A stretch of 64,000 nt of DNA from an uncultured Parabacteroides sp. (GCA_944325345.1 CALUZV010000014.1:29281-93280), one strand, 5' to 3'; shown: positions 9,255-18,389, counted from the stretch's first letter. Notes: generated from the sequence alone by a model not told the origin. Program-made: numbers and translations.

Positions 9255-10040
9255 ATGGACAGACACCTTGTATTCCTATTTATATCCTTTTGCTTTCTGG
9301 CCATCGGGTGCAATCAGAAAGCAAAAGAGACTCCGGTGGCCCCTGAGACTCACGATTTGAGGCTGATGACCTATAATATCCGCAACGGCCGGGGGATGGA
9401 CGATTCTCTTTCCATTGCCCGGACCGCCGCCGTCATCAATCGGGTAGCTCCCGAAGCCGTCGCCGTCCAGGAGTTAGACAGTATGACTGCCCGGAGCGGA
9501 CAAACCTACGTGCTGGGCGAGTTGGCAAAACTGACAGATATGCAAGCCTACTTTGCCCCAGCCATCGATTTCGACGGCGGAAAGTATGGCATCGGAATGC
9601 TTTGCCGGGAAACGCCGGTGCGTGTGAAAGCGTTGCCATTGCCCGGCAGGGAAGAGGCGCGAGCACTGCTGATGGTCGAGTTCAAAGACTATGTTTATGT
9701 GTGCACACACTTATCTTTGACGGAAGAAGACAGGCTTTCTTCGCTCGAAATCCTGAAGCAGTTGGGAGGCGAGACAGAGAAACCGCTTTTTATAGCCGGC
9801 GATTGGAACGATACCCCTTCTTCGCCATTCATGCAAGCGATGGGGGAGGCGTTCACCTTGTTGTCTGATACGGCAGCCCATACCTTCCCGGCATCGGAGC
9901 CGAGAGAAACCATCGATTATATCGCAGTCTTGAAGGCTTGGGCAGGAAAGGTGTCGTCTCAGAAGACGGAAGTCGTCAATGCCCCGGTGGAATCAGACCA
10001 TCGCCCGATTGTCGTTGAGGTAAGTATCCCTAATCCCTAA
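9255..10040 (+). CDS. endonuclease/exonuclease/phosphatase-family lipoprotein
   Basis: 261 residues with a lipoprotein signal (FISFCFLAIGC, Cys19), so probably membrane-anchored outside the cytoplasm. The EEP fold motifs are in order: TYNIRNG, the metal-binding QE in AVAVQELD, THLS, GDWND and the C-terminal SDHRP. Secreted EEP proteins of Bacteroidales are usually annotated as phosphodiesterases or phosphatases of unknown substrate. It starts 4 bp after the aldolase stop and is followed 11 bp later by the nucleobase permease, so these may be co-transcribed. Confidence 0.88.
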   Translation: MDRHLVFLFISFCFLAIGCNQKAKETPVAPETHDLRLMTYNIRNGRGMDDSLSIARTAAVINRVAPEAVAVQELDSMTARSGQTYVLGELAKLTDMQAYFAPAIDFDGGKYGIGMLCRETPVRVKALPLPGREEARALLMVEFKDYVYVCTHLSLTEEDRLSSLEILKQLGGETEKPLFIAGDWNDTPSSPFMQAMGEAFTLLSDTAAHTFPASEPRETIDYIAVLKAWAGKVSSQKTEVVNAPVESDHRPIVVEVSIPNP

Positions 10041-10051
10041 AACAGGAGACT

Positions 10052-11392
10052 ATGGCTGCGCAACAAGAAGAGCAATCCACCGATTTGATATATGGCATCG
10101 ACGATCGCCCTCCGTTCAAGGATGCACTGTTTGCCGCCTTGCAACATCTCTTGGCTATTTTCGTCGCCATCATTACGCCGCCGCTGATTATAGCAGGTTC
10201 GCTGAAGCTGGATTTGGAGACGACGAGTTTCCTCGTGTCGATGGCTTTGTTTGCCTCCGGCATCTCGACTTTTGTTCAGTGCCGGACGATAGGGCCGATA
10301 GGTTCGGGCTTGCTCTGTATCCAAGGGACGAGTTTTTCGTTCATCGGACCGATTATCACTACCGGACTGATAGGAGGGCTGCCGCTGGTGTTCGGGACGT
10401 GTATGGCGGCGGCACCGGTCGAGATGATAGTGAGCCGGGTGTTCAAGTATATGCGTTCGGTCATTACGCCCTTGGTGTCGGGCATCGTCGTGCTGATGAT
10501 AGGCTTGTGCCTGATAAAAGTAGGCATTGTATCGTGCGGCGGAGGCTATGCGGCGATGGATAATGGGACGTTCGGGAGTTGGGAGAATGTCGGTGTGGCG
10601 GCTATCGTCCTCGTAAGTATCTTGCTGTTCAACCGAAGCCGGAATAAGTACTTGCGGATGAGTTCCATCGTCCTGGGACTGTGCATCGGCTATGCGTTGG
10701 CATTTGCTTTGGGCATGGTGGATATGAGTGCGGCTTCGGCGCAGAGTCTGTTCGGCGTGAACGTTCCGCTGCCTTTCAAATACGGATTGGATTTCCACTT
10801 CTCGTCGTTTCTGGCCTTGGGGCTGGTTTACTTGATAACCGCCATCGAAGCGACGGGAGATATCACGGCGAACTCGATGATTTCGGGGAAACCTATCCAA
10901 GGGGCTGCGTATCTGAAACGTGTCTCCGGCGGTGTGCTGGCTGATGGGTTCAATTCGTTTATCGCCGGCGCGTTGAACTCCTTTCCGAATTCGATATTTG
11001 CCCAGAATAACGGCATCATCCAACTGACTGGAGTCGCCAGCCGCTACGTGGGCTATTATATTGCAGCCTTGTTGCTCTTGTTAGGTCTTTTCCCGATAGT
11101 GGGCGTTGTATTTTCGCTGATGCCCGACCCGGTGCTGGGCGGAGCAACCTTGTTGATGTTCGGGACGGTAGCCGCCGCTGGTATCCGCATTATCGCGGCG
11201 CAGAAGATAGACCGCAAGGCGACGTTGGTCCTGGCGGTCAGCATTTCGTTTGGCTTGGGCGTAGAGATGATGCCTGATATTTTAAGTAAAGCTCCGGAGG
11301 CCGTGCGTGCCGTGTTTGGTTCGGGCATTACGACCGGAGGACTGACGGCAATCCTGGCCAATTTGTTTATTCGCGTAAAAGAAACCAATTAA
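10052..11392 (+). CDS. NCS2 family nucleobase (xanthine/uracil type) permease
   Basis: 446 residues, many hydrophobic segments. The start ALQHLLAIFVAIITPPL and the NAT signature QNNGIIQLTG identify the nucleobase:cation symporter-2 family. The next gene, xpt, begins 19 bp downstream, which points to xanthine as substrate, with xpt trapping it as XMP. An AGGAG at 10045-10049 just before the ATG is a visible Shine-Dalgarno, uncommon in this window. The gap to the upstream gene is too short to hold a purine riboswitch. Confidence 0.93.
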   Translation: MAAQQEEQSTDLIYGIDDRPPFKDALFAALQHLLAIFVAIITPPLIIAGSLKLDLETTSFLVSMALFASGISTFVQCRTIGPIGSGLLCIQGTSFSFIGPIITTGLIGGLPLVFGTCMAAAPVEMIVSRVFKYMRSVITPLVSGIVVLMIGLCLIKVGIVSCGGGYAAMDNGTFGSWENVGVAAIVLVSILLFNRSRNKYLRMSSIVLGLCIGYALAFALGMVDMSAASAQSLFGVNVPLPFKYGLDFHFSSFLALGLVYLITAIEATGDITANSMISGKPIQGAAYLKRVSGGVLADGFNSFIAGALNSFPNSIFAQNNGIIQLTGVASRYVGYYIAALLLLLGLFPIVGVVFSLMPDPVLGGATLLMFGTVAAAGIRIIAAQKIDRKATLVLAVSISFGLGVEMMPDILSKAPEAVRAVFGSGITTGGLTAILANLFIRVKETN

Positions 11393-11411
11393 ATAAGTAG
11401 AGGATAAAGTT

Positions 11412-11984
11412 ATGGAATTGTTAAAACAGCGCATATTGCAAGACGGACGTTGCTTCCCGGGTGGAATCCTGAAGGTCGATAGCTTCATCAATCACCAGAT
11501 GGACCCCGTGCTGATGTATCAAATGGCAGAAGAGTTCGTCCGCCGTTTCCAAGGTGAAAATATCAACAAGATTATCACGATAGAGGCAAGTGGCATCGCC
11601 CCGGCCATCATGGTGGGCTATATCATGCAGCTCCCGGTGGTCTTTGTGAAGAAAAAAGTGCCCAGCACGATGGAAAACGTCTTGACCTCCGTGGTCTATT
11701 CGTTTACAAAGGGGAAAGATTACCCGGTTTGTATCAGTCAGGATTTCCTGAAGCCGACGGACCGCCTCTTGTTCATCGACGATTTCCTGGCACACGGAAA
11801 TGCCGCGATGGGGATTATCGATTTGGCGAAACAATCGGGTGCCGTCATCGCCGGGATGGGTTTCCTTATCGAAAAAGTATTCCAAGGCGGGGGCGACAAA
11901 TTACGCCAGGACGGTTATCACGTCGAGAGTCTGGCAATGATTGATAGTTTGGACAATTGCCAGATTGTTTTTCATGCGGAATAA
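11412..11984 (+). CDS. xpt: xanthine phosphoribosyltransferase
   Basis: 190 residues, the usual length. It converts xanthine and PRPP to XMP in purine salvage. The start [13 protein letters not shown] and the PRPP loop [14 protein letters not shown] are characteristic. It follows the NCS2 permease as a transport-plus-salvage pair and ends at a strong terminator. Prs, which makes PRPP, lies 1.3 kb downstream in a separate unit. Confidence 0.95.
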   Translation: MELLKQRILQDGRCFPGGILKVDSFINHQMDPVLMYQMAEEFVRRFQGENINKIITIEASGIAPAIMVGYIMQLPVVFVKKKVPSTMENVLTSVVYSFTKGKDYPVCISQDFLKPTDRLLFIDDFLAHGNAAMGIIDLAKQSGAVIAGMGFLIEKVFQGGGDKLRQDGYHVESLAMIDSLDNCQIVFHAE

Positions 11985-11986
11985 GT

Positions 11987-12035
11987 AAAAAATAAGTCCG
12001 GAGGAACCTCGAATCTCCTCCGGACTTATTTTTTT
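11987..12035. terminator. bidirectional terminator between xpt and thioredoxin
   Basis: A stem of about 17 bp (AATAAGTCCGGAGGA and its complement) with a short loop, flanked by A-run and T-run, lies in a convergent gap and would serve both genes. Confidence 0.9.
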
Positions 12036-12522
12036 ATTTTTTCAAAAGGAACTCATTGATTTGCTTGACAAACTCCTCCTTCGGCAAAGCTCCTTGCGAG
12101 AGCATCGGTTTGCCTTTCTGGGGGACAAACAAGATAGTCGGGATGCTCCGAACCCCGAAGACGGCAGCCAACTCTTGTTCCTTATCTACATTGATTTTAT
12201 AGATGATAAGGTCTTCCTGATATTGCTTGGCCAAATCCTTGAGGATTGGGGCGACCATCCGGCAGGGACCGCACCAGTCGGCGTAGAAATCGATGATGCA
12301 AGGCTTATCTCCCTCATAGACCCATTCCGACGGGTTCTTCTCGTAATTAAATACTTTCGTCAGGAAATCCGCCTTCGTCAGCACGACGACTTCCCCCTTT
12401 TGGGCGGAAACAGCGGTCGTTTCATTCTTGACAGGACTATCATTCTCGTCTTTTGCCGACAGAGAGCAGCTGAACAGCAGTGCAACGGCTCCGGTCAGTA
12501 ATAAGTTTTTCAGATTTCTCAT
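12034..12522 (-). CDS. exported thioredoxin-like protein
   Basis: 162 residues from the ATG at 12522. The frame is open 22 codons further, but those overlap the promoter box, and the shorter start gives a clean signal (LLLTGAVALLFSCSLSA), either lipoprotein with Cys at LLFSC or cleaved after LSA. A thioredoxin domain with WCGPC and the cis-Pro SIPT follows. It is probably a periplasmic thiol reductase. It is convergent with xpt and divergent from the tRNA across a palindromic array. Confidence 0.9.
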   Translation of the reverse strand: MRNLKNLLLTGAVALLFSCSLSAKDENDSPVKNETTAVSAQKGEVVVLTKADFLTKVFNYEKNPSEWVYEGDKPCIIDFYADWCGPCRMVAPILKDLAKQYQEDLIIYKINVDKEQELAAVFGVRSIPTILFVPQKGKPMLSQGALPKEEFVKQINEFLLKK

Positions 12523-12553
12523 ATTAAATAATTGCTGATTAGTGAATCTCGTT

Positions 12554-12562
12554 GCAAAAGTA
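12554..12562 (-). promoter_or_regulatory. -7 box TACTTTTGC for the thioredoxin gene
   Basis: Minus-strand TACTTTTGC, 32 bp before the chosen start, supports the shorter reading frame. Confidence 0.6.
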
Positions 12563-12600
12563 CAAAATAAAACAGAACTCGGTGTCATTCGCTGAAATTT

Positions 12601-12815
12601 TGTTCAGCGGACGCGCTGAAGTGCGGCGAGCACGAAAACAGTTCCAGCGGCTGCGCTGAAGTGCGGCGAGCGCGAAAACAGTTCCAGCGGCTGCGCTGGA
12701 GTGCGGCGAGCGTGGAAAACTGTTCCAGCGGACGCGCTGAAGTGCGGCGAGCGTGGAAAACTGTTCCAGCGGACGCGCTGAACTGCGGTGAGCACGGAAA
12801 TTATTCCAGCGCATC
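12601..12815. repeat. 40-41-bp palindromic tandem array (about 6 units)
   Basis: Units spaced 40-41 bp (starts near 12602, 12641, 12681, 12722, 12763, 12803). The dyad is YCAGCG-NNNN-CGCTGR. Copy 1 has TTCAGCG/CGCTGAA and copy 3 TCCAGCG/CGCTGGA, a compensating change; other copies have one arm of each. A second motif GTGCGGCGAGC fills the linker. It lies between the divergent thioredoxin and tRNA-Ser genes. Confidence 0.92.
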
Positions 12816-12969
12816 CGCCGGATAACGACGCACGATGAATTTTTTCTCAAGCAATAATTGAAAATTTTTCGCAGTAGGCTTTGACTTGAAAAATAAAAAG
12901 TTAATCCTGTTTTCTGATGCTGTTTTGCCTGAGGAAATAGAAAGGAAAAGAAAAAAAGTGCTCCGAAAG

Positions 12970-13000
12970 TTTGCAGATTCAAAAATAACCCCTACCTTTG
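12970..13000 (+). promoter_or_regulatory. full promoter of tRNA-Ser
   Basis: -33 box TTTG (12970-12973), 19-bp spacer, -7 box TACCTTTG (12993-13000) followed by C. This is an exact Bacteroidales primary sigma consensus, 50 bp before the tRNA. Confidence 0.85.
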
Positions 13001-13050
13001 CAGCGCAATTCAGGAAAGCCGGTTGCAAAGAGATTTTAGTAATACATATT

Positions 13051-13135
13051 GGAAAGGTGGTAGAGTGGTCGATTACAGCGGTCTTGAAAACCGCCGTACC
13101 GAGAGGTACCGGGGGTTCGAATCCCTCCCTTTCCG
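13051..13135 (+). tRNA. tRNA-Ser(UGA)
   Basis: 85 nt. The acceptor stem GGAAAGG pairs with the 3' CCTTTCC and the discriminator is G. The anticodon stem GCGGT/ACCGC encloses loop CTTGAAA, anticodon TGA. There is a long variable arm (TACC-GAGA-GGTA) as expected of tRNA-Ser, then the T-loop GGTTCGAATCC. CCA is not encoded. The gene stands alone between its own promoter and terminator. Confidence 0.97.
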
Positions 13136-13142
13136 CAGAAAC

Positions 13143-13181
13143 ACCCGATTTTACATCTTACGTAGAGTCGGGTCTTTTTTT
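13143..13181 (+). terminator. terminator of tRNA-Ser
   Basis: Stem ACCCGA/TCGGGT followed by CTTTTTTT, 8 bp after the tRNA. Confidence 0.75.
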
Positions 13182-13245
13182 GCCCTCCCGTTTTCCTTTG
13201 TCGAATAAATTCACGGCACCAGGACATAGATTGGCAATCTTTTCG

Positions 13246-13253
13246 TACCTTTG
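13246..13253 (+). promoter_or_regulatory. -7 box TACCTTTG for prs
   Basis: TACCTTTG followed by C, 42 bp before the prs start. Confidence 0.6.
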
Positions 13254-13295
13254 CAGCAAATTCATTTTTAACACAATCGATAAATAGTTGAAATA

Positions 13296-14237
13296 ATGAG
13301 TACACAAACTCCGTTCTTGGTGTTTTCCGGCACAAACACCCGCTATCTTGCAGAGAAGATTTGTAAGAGTCTTGGCTGCCCGCTGGGGCAGATGAACATT
13401 CAGCATTTCGCCGACGGGGAGTTCTCCGTTTCCTACGAGGAATCCATCCGTGGGCGCGATGTCTTCTTGGTACAATCTACATTTCCCAATGCAGATAATC
13501 TGATGGAATTATTGTTGATGATTGATGCCGCCAAGCGTGCTTCGGCGCATTCGATTATCGCCGTGATTCCTTACTTTGGTTGGGCTCGCCAGGACAGAAA
13601 AGACAAACCGCGTGTGGCTATCGGAGCCAAGCTGGTGGCTGATATGTTGAGCGCGGCTGGTATCAACCGGTTGATAACGATGGATTTCCATGCAGACCAG
13701 ATTCAAGGGTTCTTCAACGTCCCGGTGGATCATCTCTATGCTTCATCCGTTTTCTTGGATTATATCCAGCACAATTTGCCGATGGATAATTTGTGTATCG
13801 CTACTCCCGACGTGGGCGGAACGAAGCGTGCCAGCAGCTACTCGAAATATCTGGGGCTGCCGATGGTCATCTGCCACAAGTCGCGCCTCCGTGCCAACGA
13901 AGTAGCCGAAATGCGCATCATCGGTGATGTCAATGGAAAAGACGTCCTGCTGATAGACGACATGGTCGATACCGCCGGAACGATTACCAAGGCGGCCAAC
14001 CTGATGCTCGAAAACGGCGCGAAATCCGTCCGTGCTATCGCCAGCCATGCGGTGATGTCCGACCCGGCTTCTACGCGTGTGGATCAGTCGGCACTGACTG
14101 AGATGATATTTACCGACTCCATTCCTTATTCGAAGAAATGCGACAAGGTGAAGATTCTGTCCGTAGCCGATATGTTTGCTGAAGCTATTCGCCGTGTATG
14201 CAGTGGAGAATCGATTAGTTCACTATATGTGATTTAG
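13296..14237 (+). CDS. prs: ribose-phosphate pyrophosphokinase
   Basis: 313 residues, normal for PRPP synthetase, which makes PRPP from ribose 5-phosphate and ATP for purine, pyrimidine, NAD, His and Trp synthesis. Present are the phosphate-binding IPYFGWARQDRK, the SGTNTRYLAEKI start, and the PRPP loop VLLIDDMVDTAGTI. It is monocistronic, with its own promoter box and a terminator downstream, and is convergent with rpsA. Confidence 0.97.
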   Translation: MSTQTPFLVFSGTNTRYLAEKICKSLGCPLGQMNIQHFADGEFSVSYEESIRGRDVFLVQSTFPNADNLMELLLMIDAAKRASAHSIIAVIPYFGWARQDRKDKPRVAIGAKLVADMLSAAGINRLITMDFHADQIQGFFNVPVDHLYASSVFLDYIQHNLPMDNLCIATPDVGGTKRASSYSKYLGLPMVICHKSRLRANEVAEMRIIGDVNGKDVLLIDDMVDTAGTITKAANLMLENGAKSVRAIASHAVMSDPASTRVDQSALTEMIFTDSIPYSKKCDKVKILSVADMFAEAIRRVCSGESISSLYVI

Positions 14238-14277
14238 CCTTCTATTTATAAAGGTTTACAATTAGTTAGTTTGATGA

Positions 14278-14320
14278 GGGTAGGCAACAGGGTAAAACCT
14301 GTGAGCCTGCCCTTTTTCTT
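14278..14320 (+). terminator. terminator of prs
   Basis: Stem GGGTAGGC..ACAGG / CCTGT..GCCTGCCC followed by CTTTTT. Confidence 0.85.
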
Positions 14321-14374
14321 TTTATCCGGAATTTCGCTGTGGGAAGCGGGTGTATGATGGTAGCGAGTGGATAC

Positions 14375-14408
14375 AAAAAAGGGCATCCCCCGAAGGACGC
14401 CCTTTTCG
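14375..14408 (-). terminator. terminator of rpsA
   Basis: On the minus strand, stem AAAGGGC-TCC with a short loop and a T-run. It lies 22 bp past the rpsA stop; the A-run on the other side allows bidirectional use. Confidence 0.85.
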
Positions 14409-14429
14409 ATGTTAGAAATTAATTGAAAT

Positions 14430-16220
14430 TTATTTATTGCCTCCCGACAATTTTGCTTTCAATGCAGCCAACTCTTCGATGTCTCCGAGAGTAGTCTTCT
14501 CGAGCGGAGCATTCAAGATGTTGTTATCTTCCTTCTTGTTGTGCTTAGCTTTTCTTTCAGCAGCAGCTTCTCTCTTGGCATTCTTCTGTTCGTCTTCGTA
14601 AACGCGGCTGTGAGAAAGAATGATGCGCTTAGCATCCTTGTTGAATTCGATAACCTTGAACGGCAGCTTCTCGTCCACTTGGGCCTGAGAACCGTCTTCC
14701 TTGATCAAGTGCTTCGGAGTAGCGAAACCTTCCACGCCATATTCCAAAGAAACTACGGCACCCTTGTCGAGCATTTCGATGATAGTACCTTCGTGAACAG
14801 AACCTACCGTGAAGATTGTTTCGAATACATCCCAAGGATTTTCTTCGAGCTGCTTGTGGCCGAGGCTCAAGCGGCGGTTTTCCTTGTCGATTTCCAATAC
14901 CTGGACTTCGATCTCATCGCCAATATGTGTAAATTCAGACGGATGTTTGATCTTCTTCGTCCAAGACAAATCAGAGATATGGATGAGGCCATCAACGCCC
15001 TCTTCGAGTTCAACAAATACACCGAAGTTCGTGAAGTTGCGAACCTTGGCAGTGTGGCGAGAACCAATCGGGAAACGTTCTTCGATATTCTCCCATGGAT
15101 CCGGCTTAAGCTGCTTGATACCGAGCGACATCTTGCGTTCGTCGCGATCGAGCGTCAAGATGACTGCTTCTACCTCGTCGCCAACCTTCATGAAGTCCTG
15201 AGCTGAGCGCAAGTGCTGTGTCCAAGACATTTCAGATACGTGAATCAAACCTTCAACGCCCGGAGCGATTTCGATGAATGCACCGTAGTCGGCCATCACG
15301 ACAACTTTACCCTTCACATGGTCGCCAACCTTCAAGTTCGGGTCGAGTGCGTCCCAAGGATGCGGAGTCAGCTGCTTCAAGCCAAGGGCGATACGCTTCT
15401 TCTCGTTGTCGAAGTCGAGGATAACCACGTTGATCTTCTCGTCCAAGTGAACGATTTCTTCCGGATGAGAAACGCGGCCCCAAGACAAGTCGGTGATGTG
15501 GATCAAACCATCTACGCCGCCCAAGTCGATAAATACGCCGTAAGAAGTGATGTTCTTGACCGTACCTTCGAGTACCTGGCCCTTTTCCAACTTCGAGATG
15601 ATGTCTTTCTTCTGCTGTTCCAGTTCGGCTTCGATGAGCGCCTTGTGTGAAACAACCACGTTCTTGAATTCCTGATTGATTTTGACAATCTTGAATTCCA
15701 TAGTCTTGCCAACGAAAACATCGTAGTCGCGGATCGGCTTCACGTCGATCTGAGAACCCGGCAAGAAGGCTTCGATGCCGAATACATCGACAATCATGCC
15801 ACCCTTCGTGCGGCACTTGATGTAACCCTTGATGATTTCGTCGCTTTCGAGCGCCTGATTAACGCGTTCCCAAGAGCGAGAAGCGCGAGCTTTCTTGTGA
15901 GACAGAACGAGCTGTCCTTTCTTGTCTTCCTGGTTTTCAATGTAAACCTCAACCTGGTCGCCTACCTTCAAGTCCGGATTGTAACGGAACTCAGACATAG
16001 GCACAACGCCGTCAGACTTAAAGCCGATGTTCACAACCACTTCGCGCTTGTTCATGGCTGTAACGGTACCCATCACGACTTCCTTGTCCTTGACGGTGTT
16101 CAATGTTTCATCATACGTTTTCTCAAGGTCTTCCTTGCTTACGTTGCCGTAAGATTCGCCCTTTTCAAGAGCATCCCAATCGAAATCTTCGATGGGCTGG
16201 ATGTTTTTTAAATGTTCCAT
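14430..16220 (-). CDS. rpsA: 30S ribosomal protein S1
   Basis: 596 residues with six S1 RNA-binding domains at roughly 47-115, 133-198, 218-287, 304-374, 391-460 and 478-545. Typical pieces are GVFIDLGGVDGLIHITDLSW and GVFVELEEGVDGLIHISDLSW. S1 binds mRNA on the 30S subunit, which matters where Shine-Dalgarno sequences are rare, as here. The Lys-rich tail after domain six (RKAKHNKKEDNN) is a lineage extension. It has its own promoter box and terminator. Confidence 0.97.
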   Translation of the reverse strand: MEHLKNIQPIEDFDWDALEKGESYGNVSKEDLEKTYDETLNTVKDKEVVMGTVTAMNKREVVVNIGFKSDGVVPMSEFRYNPDLKVGDQVEVYIENQEDKKGQLVLSHKKARASRSWERVNQALESDEIIKGYIKCRTKGGMIVDVFGIEAFLPGSQIDVKPIRDYDVFVGKTMEFKIVKINQEFKNVVVSHKALIEAELEQQKKDIISKLEKGQVLEGTVKNITSYGVFIDLGGVDGLIHITDLSWGRVSHPEEIVHLDEKINVVILDFDNEKKRIALGLKQLTPHPWDALDPNLKVGDHVKGKVVVMADYGAFIEIAPGVEGLIHVSEMSWTQHLRSAQDFMKVGDEVEAVILTLDRDERKMSLGIKQLKPDPWENIEERFPIGSRHTAKVRNFTNFGVFVELEEGVDGLIHISDLSWTKKIKHPSEFTHIGDEIEVQVLEIDKENRRLSLGHKQLEENPWDVFETIFTVGSVHEGTIIEMLDKGAVVSLEYGVEGFATPKHLIKEDGSQAQVDEKLPFKVIEFNKDAKRIILSHSRVYEDEQKNAKREAAAERKAKHNKKEDNNILNAPLEKTTLGDIEELAALKAKLSGGNK

Positions 16221-16297
16221 TCTAAAAAATTAATACAATAAGTTTTTTGTAATTAGTAAGTTAGACATTATGTTGCCTTATTCTCGAAAAAATCGCT

Positions 16298-16306
16298 GCA
16301 AAGATA
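16298..16306 (-). promoter_or_regulatory. -7 box TATCTTTGC for rpsA
   Basis: Minus-strand TATCTTTGC with a -33-like CTTG 19 bp upstream (16324-16327). It gives a leader of about 70 nt. Confidence 0.6.
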
Positions 16307-16352
16307 GTGTTTTTTTGAATAGCACAAGCCGTATTACGAATTATTATGGGAT

Positions 16353-17153
16353 TTATCTCCTGCTTTCCAACGGCGATACCCCTAAATTCTTCTGCACATA
16401 CCGATTGAAATAAGCCGTCGATGAAAAATTGAGCTGCTCGGCGATCTGTGCCGTACTGAGCTTCTTGTCCCGCAGCAGCTTCTTTATTTCTTGCAGGGTA
16501 AATCGTTTGATCCAATAGTTCGCCGAGAATCCGCTCAGTTTGTAGCAAATCTCCGACAGGTATTTCGGGACGACACAGAGGATGGAGGCGTAGTAGGCTA
16601 CCTCCCGATGCGTCCGGTAATGCCCTTCCTCCAGCAGCATGAAGAAACGCGCCAACAGGTTGGCTGCCTGCAGCGGCACCTCCGTATAGCCATAAATCCG
16701 CGCATGAAATTCATAGAAGTCGAGGAAGAGCGTCTGGATAGTGCTTTTCAATACGTCTTCATGGAAATGGTGGGCTGTTTGCCCCAGCCTGTGCTCCACG
16801 TCCTCGAAATCTTTCCGGCATTGCGCCTGTTCTTCCTCCGTAAGCTGCATGATGGGATTCCGGAAAAGGGTCGTGGTCCCTTTTACATAATAATTATTGT
16901 CCGGCGTGCACATTCCCAAGAACGAGGCGGTGATATAAATTACCTTGCAGCGGAAATCCCCCGACGGCAAGACCAGCTCCACCAGTTTGTTGCCCACGAC
17001 AATCATACAGTCGCCCGCCGCGAGGCGAAACGGCGTGTCGTTGAACCGGATTTCGCACGTCCCGGCGTAGCAATAGGCATGGGCGATATAGCGGTTGGCT
17101 GCCTCCGTCCCCAACTTCTCCAGCGTATCTTCTATGATGACATCCTTTTCCAT
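16353..17153 (-). CDS. AraC family transcriptional regulator
   Basis: 266 residues: an N-terminal cupin-like sensor domain (about 20-100) and a C-terminal AraC double helix-turn-helix with KLSTAQIAEQLNFSSTAYFNRY and LGVSPLESRR. It is divergent from the ferredoxin-like gene at 17289, with 135 bp between starts holding promoter boxes for both, so it probably controls that neighbour. The ligand is unknown. Confidence 0.93.
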   Translation of the reverse strand: MEKDVIIEDTLEKLGTEAANRYIAHAYCYAGTCEIRFNDTPFRLAAGDCMIVVGNKLVELVLPSGDFRCKVIYITASFLGMCTPDNNYYVKGTTTLFRNPIMQLTEEEQAQCRKDFEDVEHRLGQTAHHFHEDVLKSTIQTLFLDFYEFHARIYGYTEVPLQAANLLARFFMLLEEGHYRTHREVAYYASILCVVPKYLSEICYKLSGFSANYWIKRFTLQEIKKLLRDKKLSTAQIAEQLNFSSTAYFNRYVQKNLGVSPLESRR

Positions 17154-17179
17154 CGTGCTCGTTTATTCATGGTTTGTCG

Positions 17180-17188
17180 GCAAAAGTA
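17180..17188 (-). promoter_or_regulatory. -7 box TACTTTTGC for the AraC gene
   Basis: Minus-strand match to TAnnTTTG, 27 bp before the start. Confidence 0.55.
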
Positions 17189-17254
17189 GGAAAAATCTGC
17201 CATATTAGCTCTTTCCTCTGCCCTTTGTGTTTCGCTTGCGTCGTTTTTGCTCCC

Positions 17255-17262
17255 TAATTTTG
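17255..17262 (+). promoter_or_regulatory. -7 box TAATTTTG for the ferredoxin-like gene
   Basis: TAATTTTG followed by C, 27 bp before the ATG at 17289. Confidence 0.55.
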
Positions 17263-17288
17263 CCCATGAAATTCCAAAAAGAACGAAT

Positions 17289-18170
17289 ATGAAAAAGATA
17301 ACACGAAGAGAAGCCCTGAAGTATCTCGGAAACTCCGCCCTCTCGGCCGCCCTCGCCTCACTGGGCGTCTCGGCCTTCACGTCTTGTACCGAAAAAGGAA
17401 AGAAACGCCTGGTTTTCTATTTCACCGCCACCGGCAACTGTCTCTACGCCGCCCTCCAATTCTCGGACACGCCCCTGAGTATCCCCCAAGTCCTGAAAGA
17501 AACTGACCTCGTCTTCGAGGCCGACGAAATCGGTCTCGTTTTCCCCGACTACCAGGCGCGTGCCCCCCAAATCGTCCAGCGTTTCCTCGAAAATGCGACC
17601 CTGAAAGCCCCCTATCTCTTTACCATTATTACTTACGGCCGCTGGGCGTGCAACGTAGTCGAGTGGTGGAACAACTTCGCCCTCAGCCGTGGCGTGCGCT
17701 TCAATTATATCACCACCATCCTGATGGTCGATAACTTCCTCCCCGTTTTCGACATGACCGAAGAAATGAAAATAGACAAGCAAGAAGACGCCCAGCTTGC
17801 CCAAGCCGTCGCCGACGTCGCCGCCGAAAAAGACTACATCCCCGTCCTCAGCGACGAGGAGCGCAAGCGTTGCGAAGCCGTCCTCGCCCACCTCACGCCT
17901 ATCCTCCCCGTCCGGAGCGAAACCCTCTTCCGCCTGCGTCCGGACCGCTGCGTCGATTGCTGTTTCTGCACCCGCGTCTGTCCCCGTCAGTGCATCACCC
18001 TCACGTCGCGCGGCATCGTCTTCGAGGGCGATTGCGAATATTGCCTCGCCTGCATCCAAAACTGTCCGCAGAACGCCATCGAGCTGAAAAACGGCGAGCG
18101 CAATCCCGCCGCCCGCTATCGGAATCCGAATATTTCGATTAATGAGATTGTGAGGGCGAATAGGCAGTAG
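17289..18170 (+). CDS. EFR1-type flavodoxin-fold/2[4Fe-4S] ferredoxin with Tat-like signal
   Basis: 293 residues from the ATG at 17289; an upstream in-frame ATG would overlap the promoter box. The N-terminus has a twin-arginine-like TRREALKYLG, a hydrophobic stretch, and FTSC as a possible lipobox. A flavodoxin-like part follows (FYFTATGNCLYAA as FMN phosphate loop), then two [4Fe-4S] motifs, CVDCCFCTRVCP and CEYCLACIQNCP. Members are called EFR1-family ferredoxins and are thought to transfer electrons; the partner is unknown. It faces an AraC regulator. The gene is unusually GC-rich. Confidence 0.85.
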   Translation: MKKITRREALKYLGNSALSAALASLGVSAFTSCTEKGKKRLVFYFTATGNCLYAALQFSDTPLSIPQVLKETDLVFEADEIGLVFPDYQARAPQIVQRFLENATLKAPYLFTIITYGRWACNVVEWWNNFALSRGVRFNYITTILMVDNFLPVFDMTEEMKIDKQEDAQLAQAVADVAAEKDYIPVLSDEERKRCEAVLAHLTPILPVRSETLFRLRPDRCVDCCFCTRVCPRQCITLTSRGIVFEGDCEYCLACIQNCPQNAIELKNGERNPAARYRNPNISINEIVRANRQ

Positions 18171-18219
18171 GTTGAAACCCACGGCTATTTATGACCCTCA
18201 TGGCATTCGGGTCGGGATA

Positions 18220-18337
18220 CCCCATCCCCCTCCGGGGACTTCCCCTTCGCAGGGGAAGAGTTCAGATAGAACAATAGCGGAATTCCAACCCGGCGATTTA
18301 TCGGCGGGTATGCATAGCCCGGCATTTCAATGCCGGG
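18220..18337 (+). repeat. dispersed intergenic repeat, copy 1
   Basis: Two blocks: 18220-18269 (CCCCATCCCCC, then the palindrome CTTCCCCTTCGCAGGGGAAG) and 18315-18337 (hairpin CCCGGCATT/AATGCCGGG). Both recur in the same order and orientation at 19781-19876, so they bracket the gene at 18715. A further hairpin CCCGGCGAT/ATCGGCGGG lies at 18289-18308. Confidence 0.88.
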
Positions 18338-18389
18338 ATTAAGGGCATTCCACTCCTCACCCGAGGTTTTGACCCCATCAAACAAGGGT

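Noticed and set aside
10041..10052. Purine riboswitch before the permease-xpt pair
   Set aside because: Only 11 bp separate it from the previous gene, too short for an aptamer.
10037..11023. 328-codon frame antisense to the NCS2 permease
   Set aside because: Gln/Arg/His-rich translation typical of an antisense shadow.
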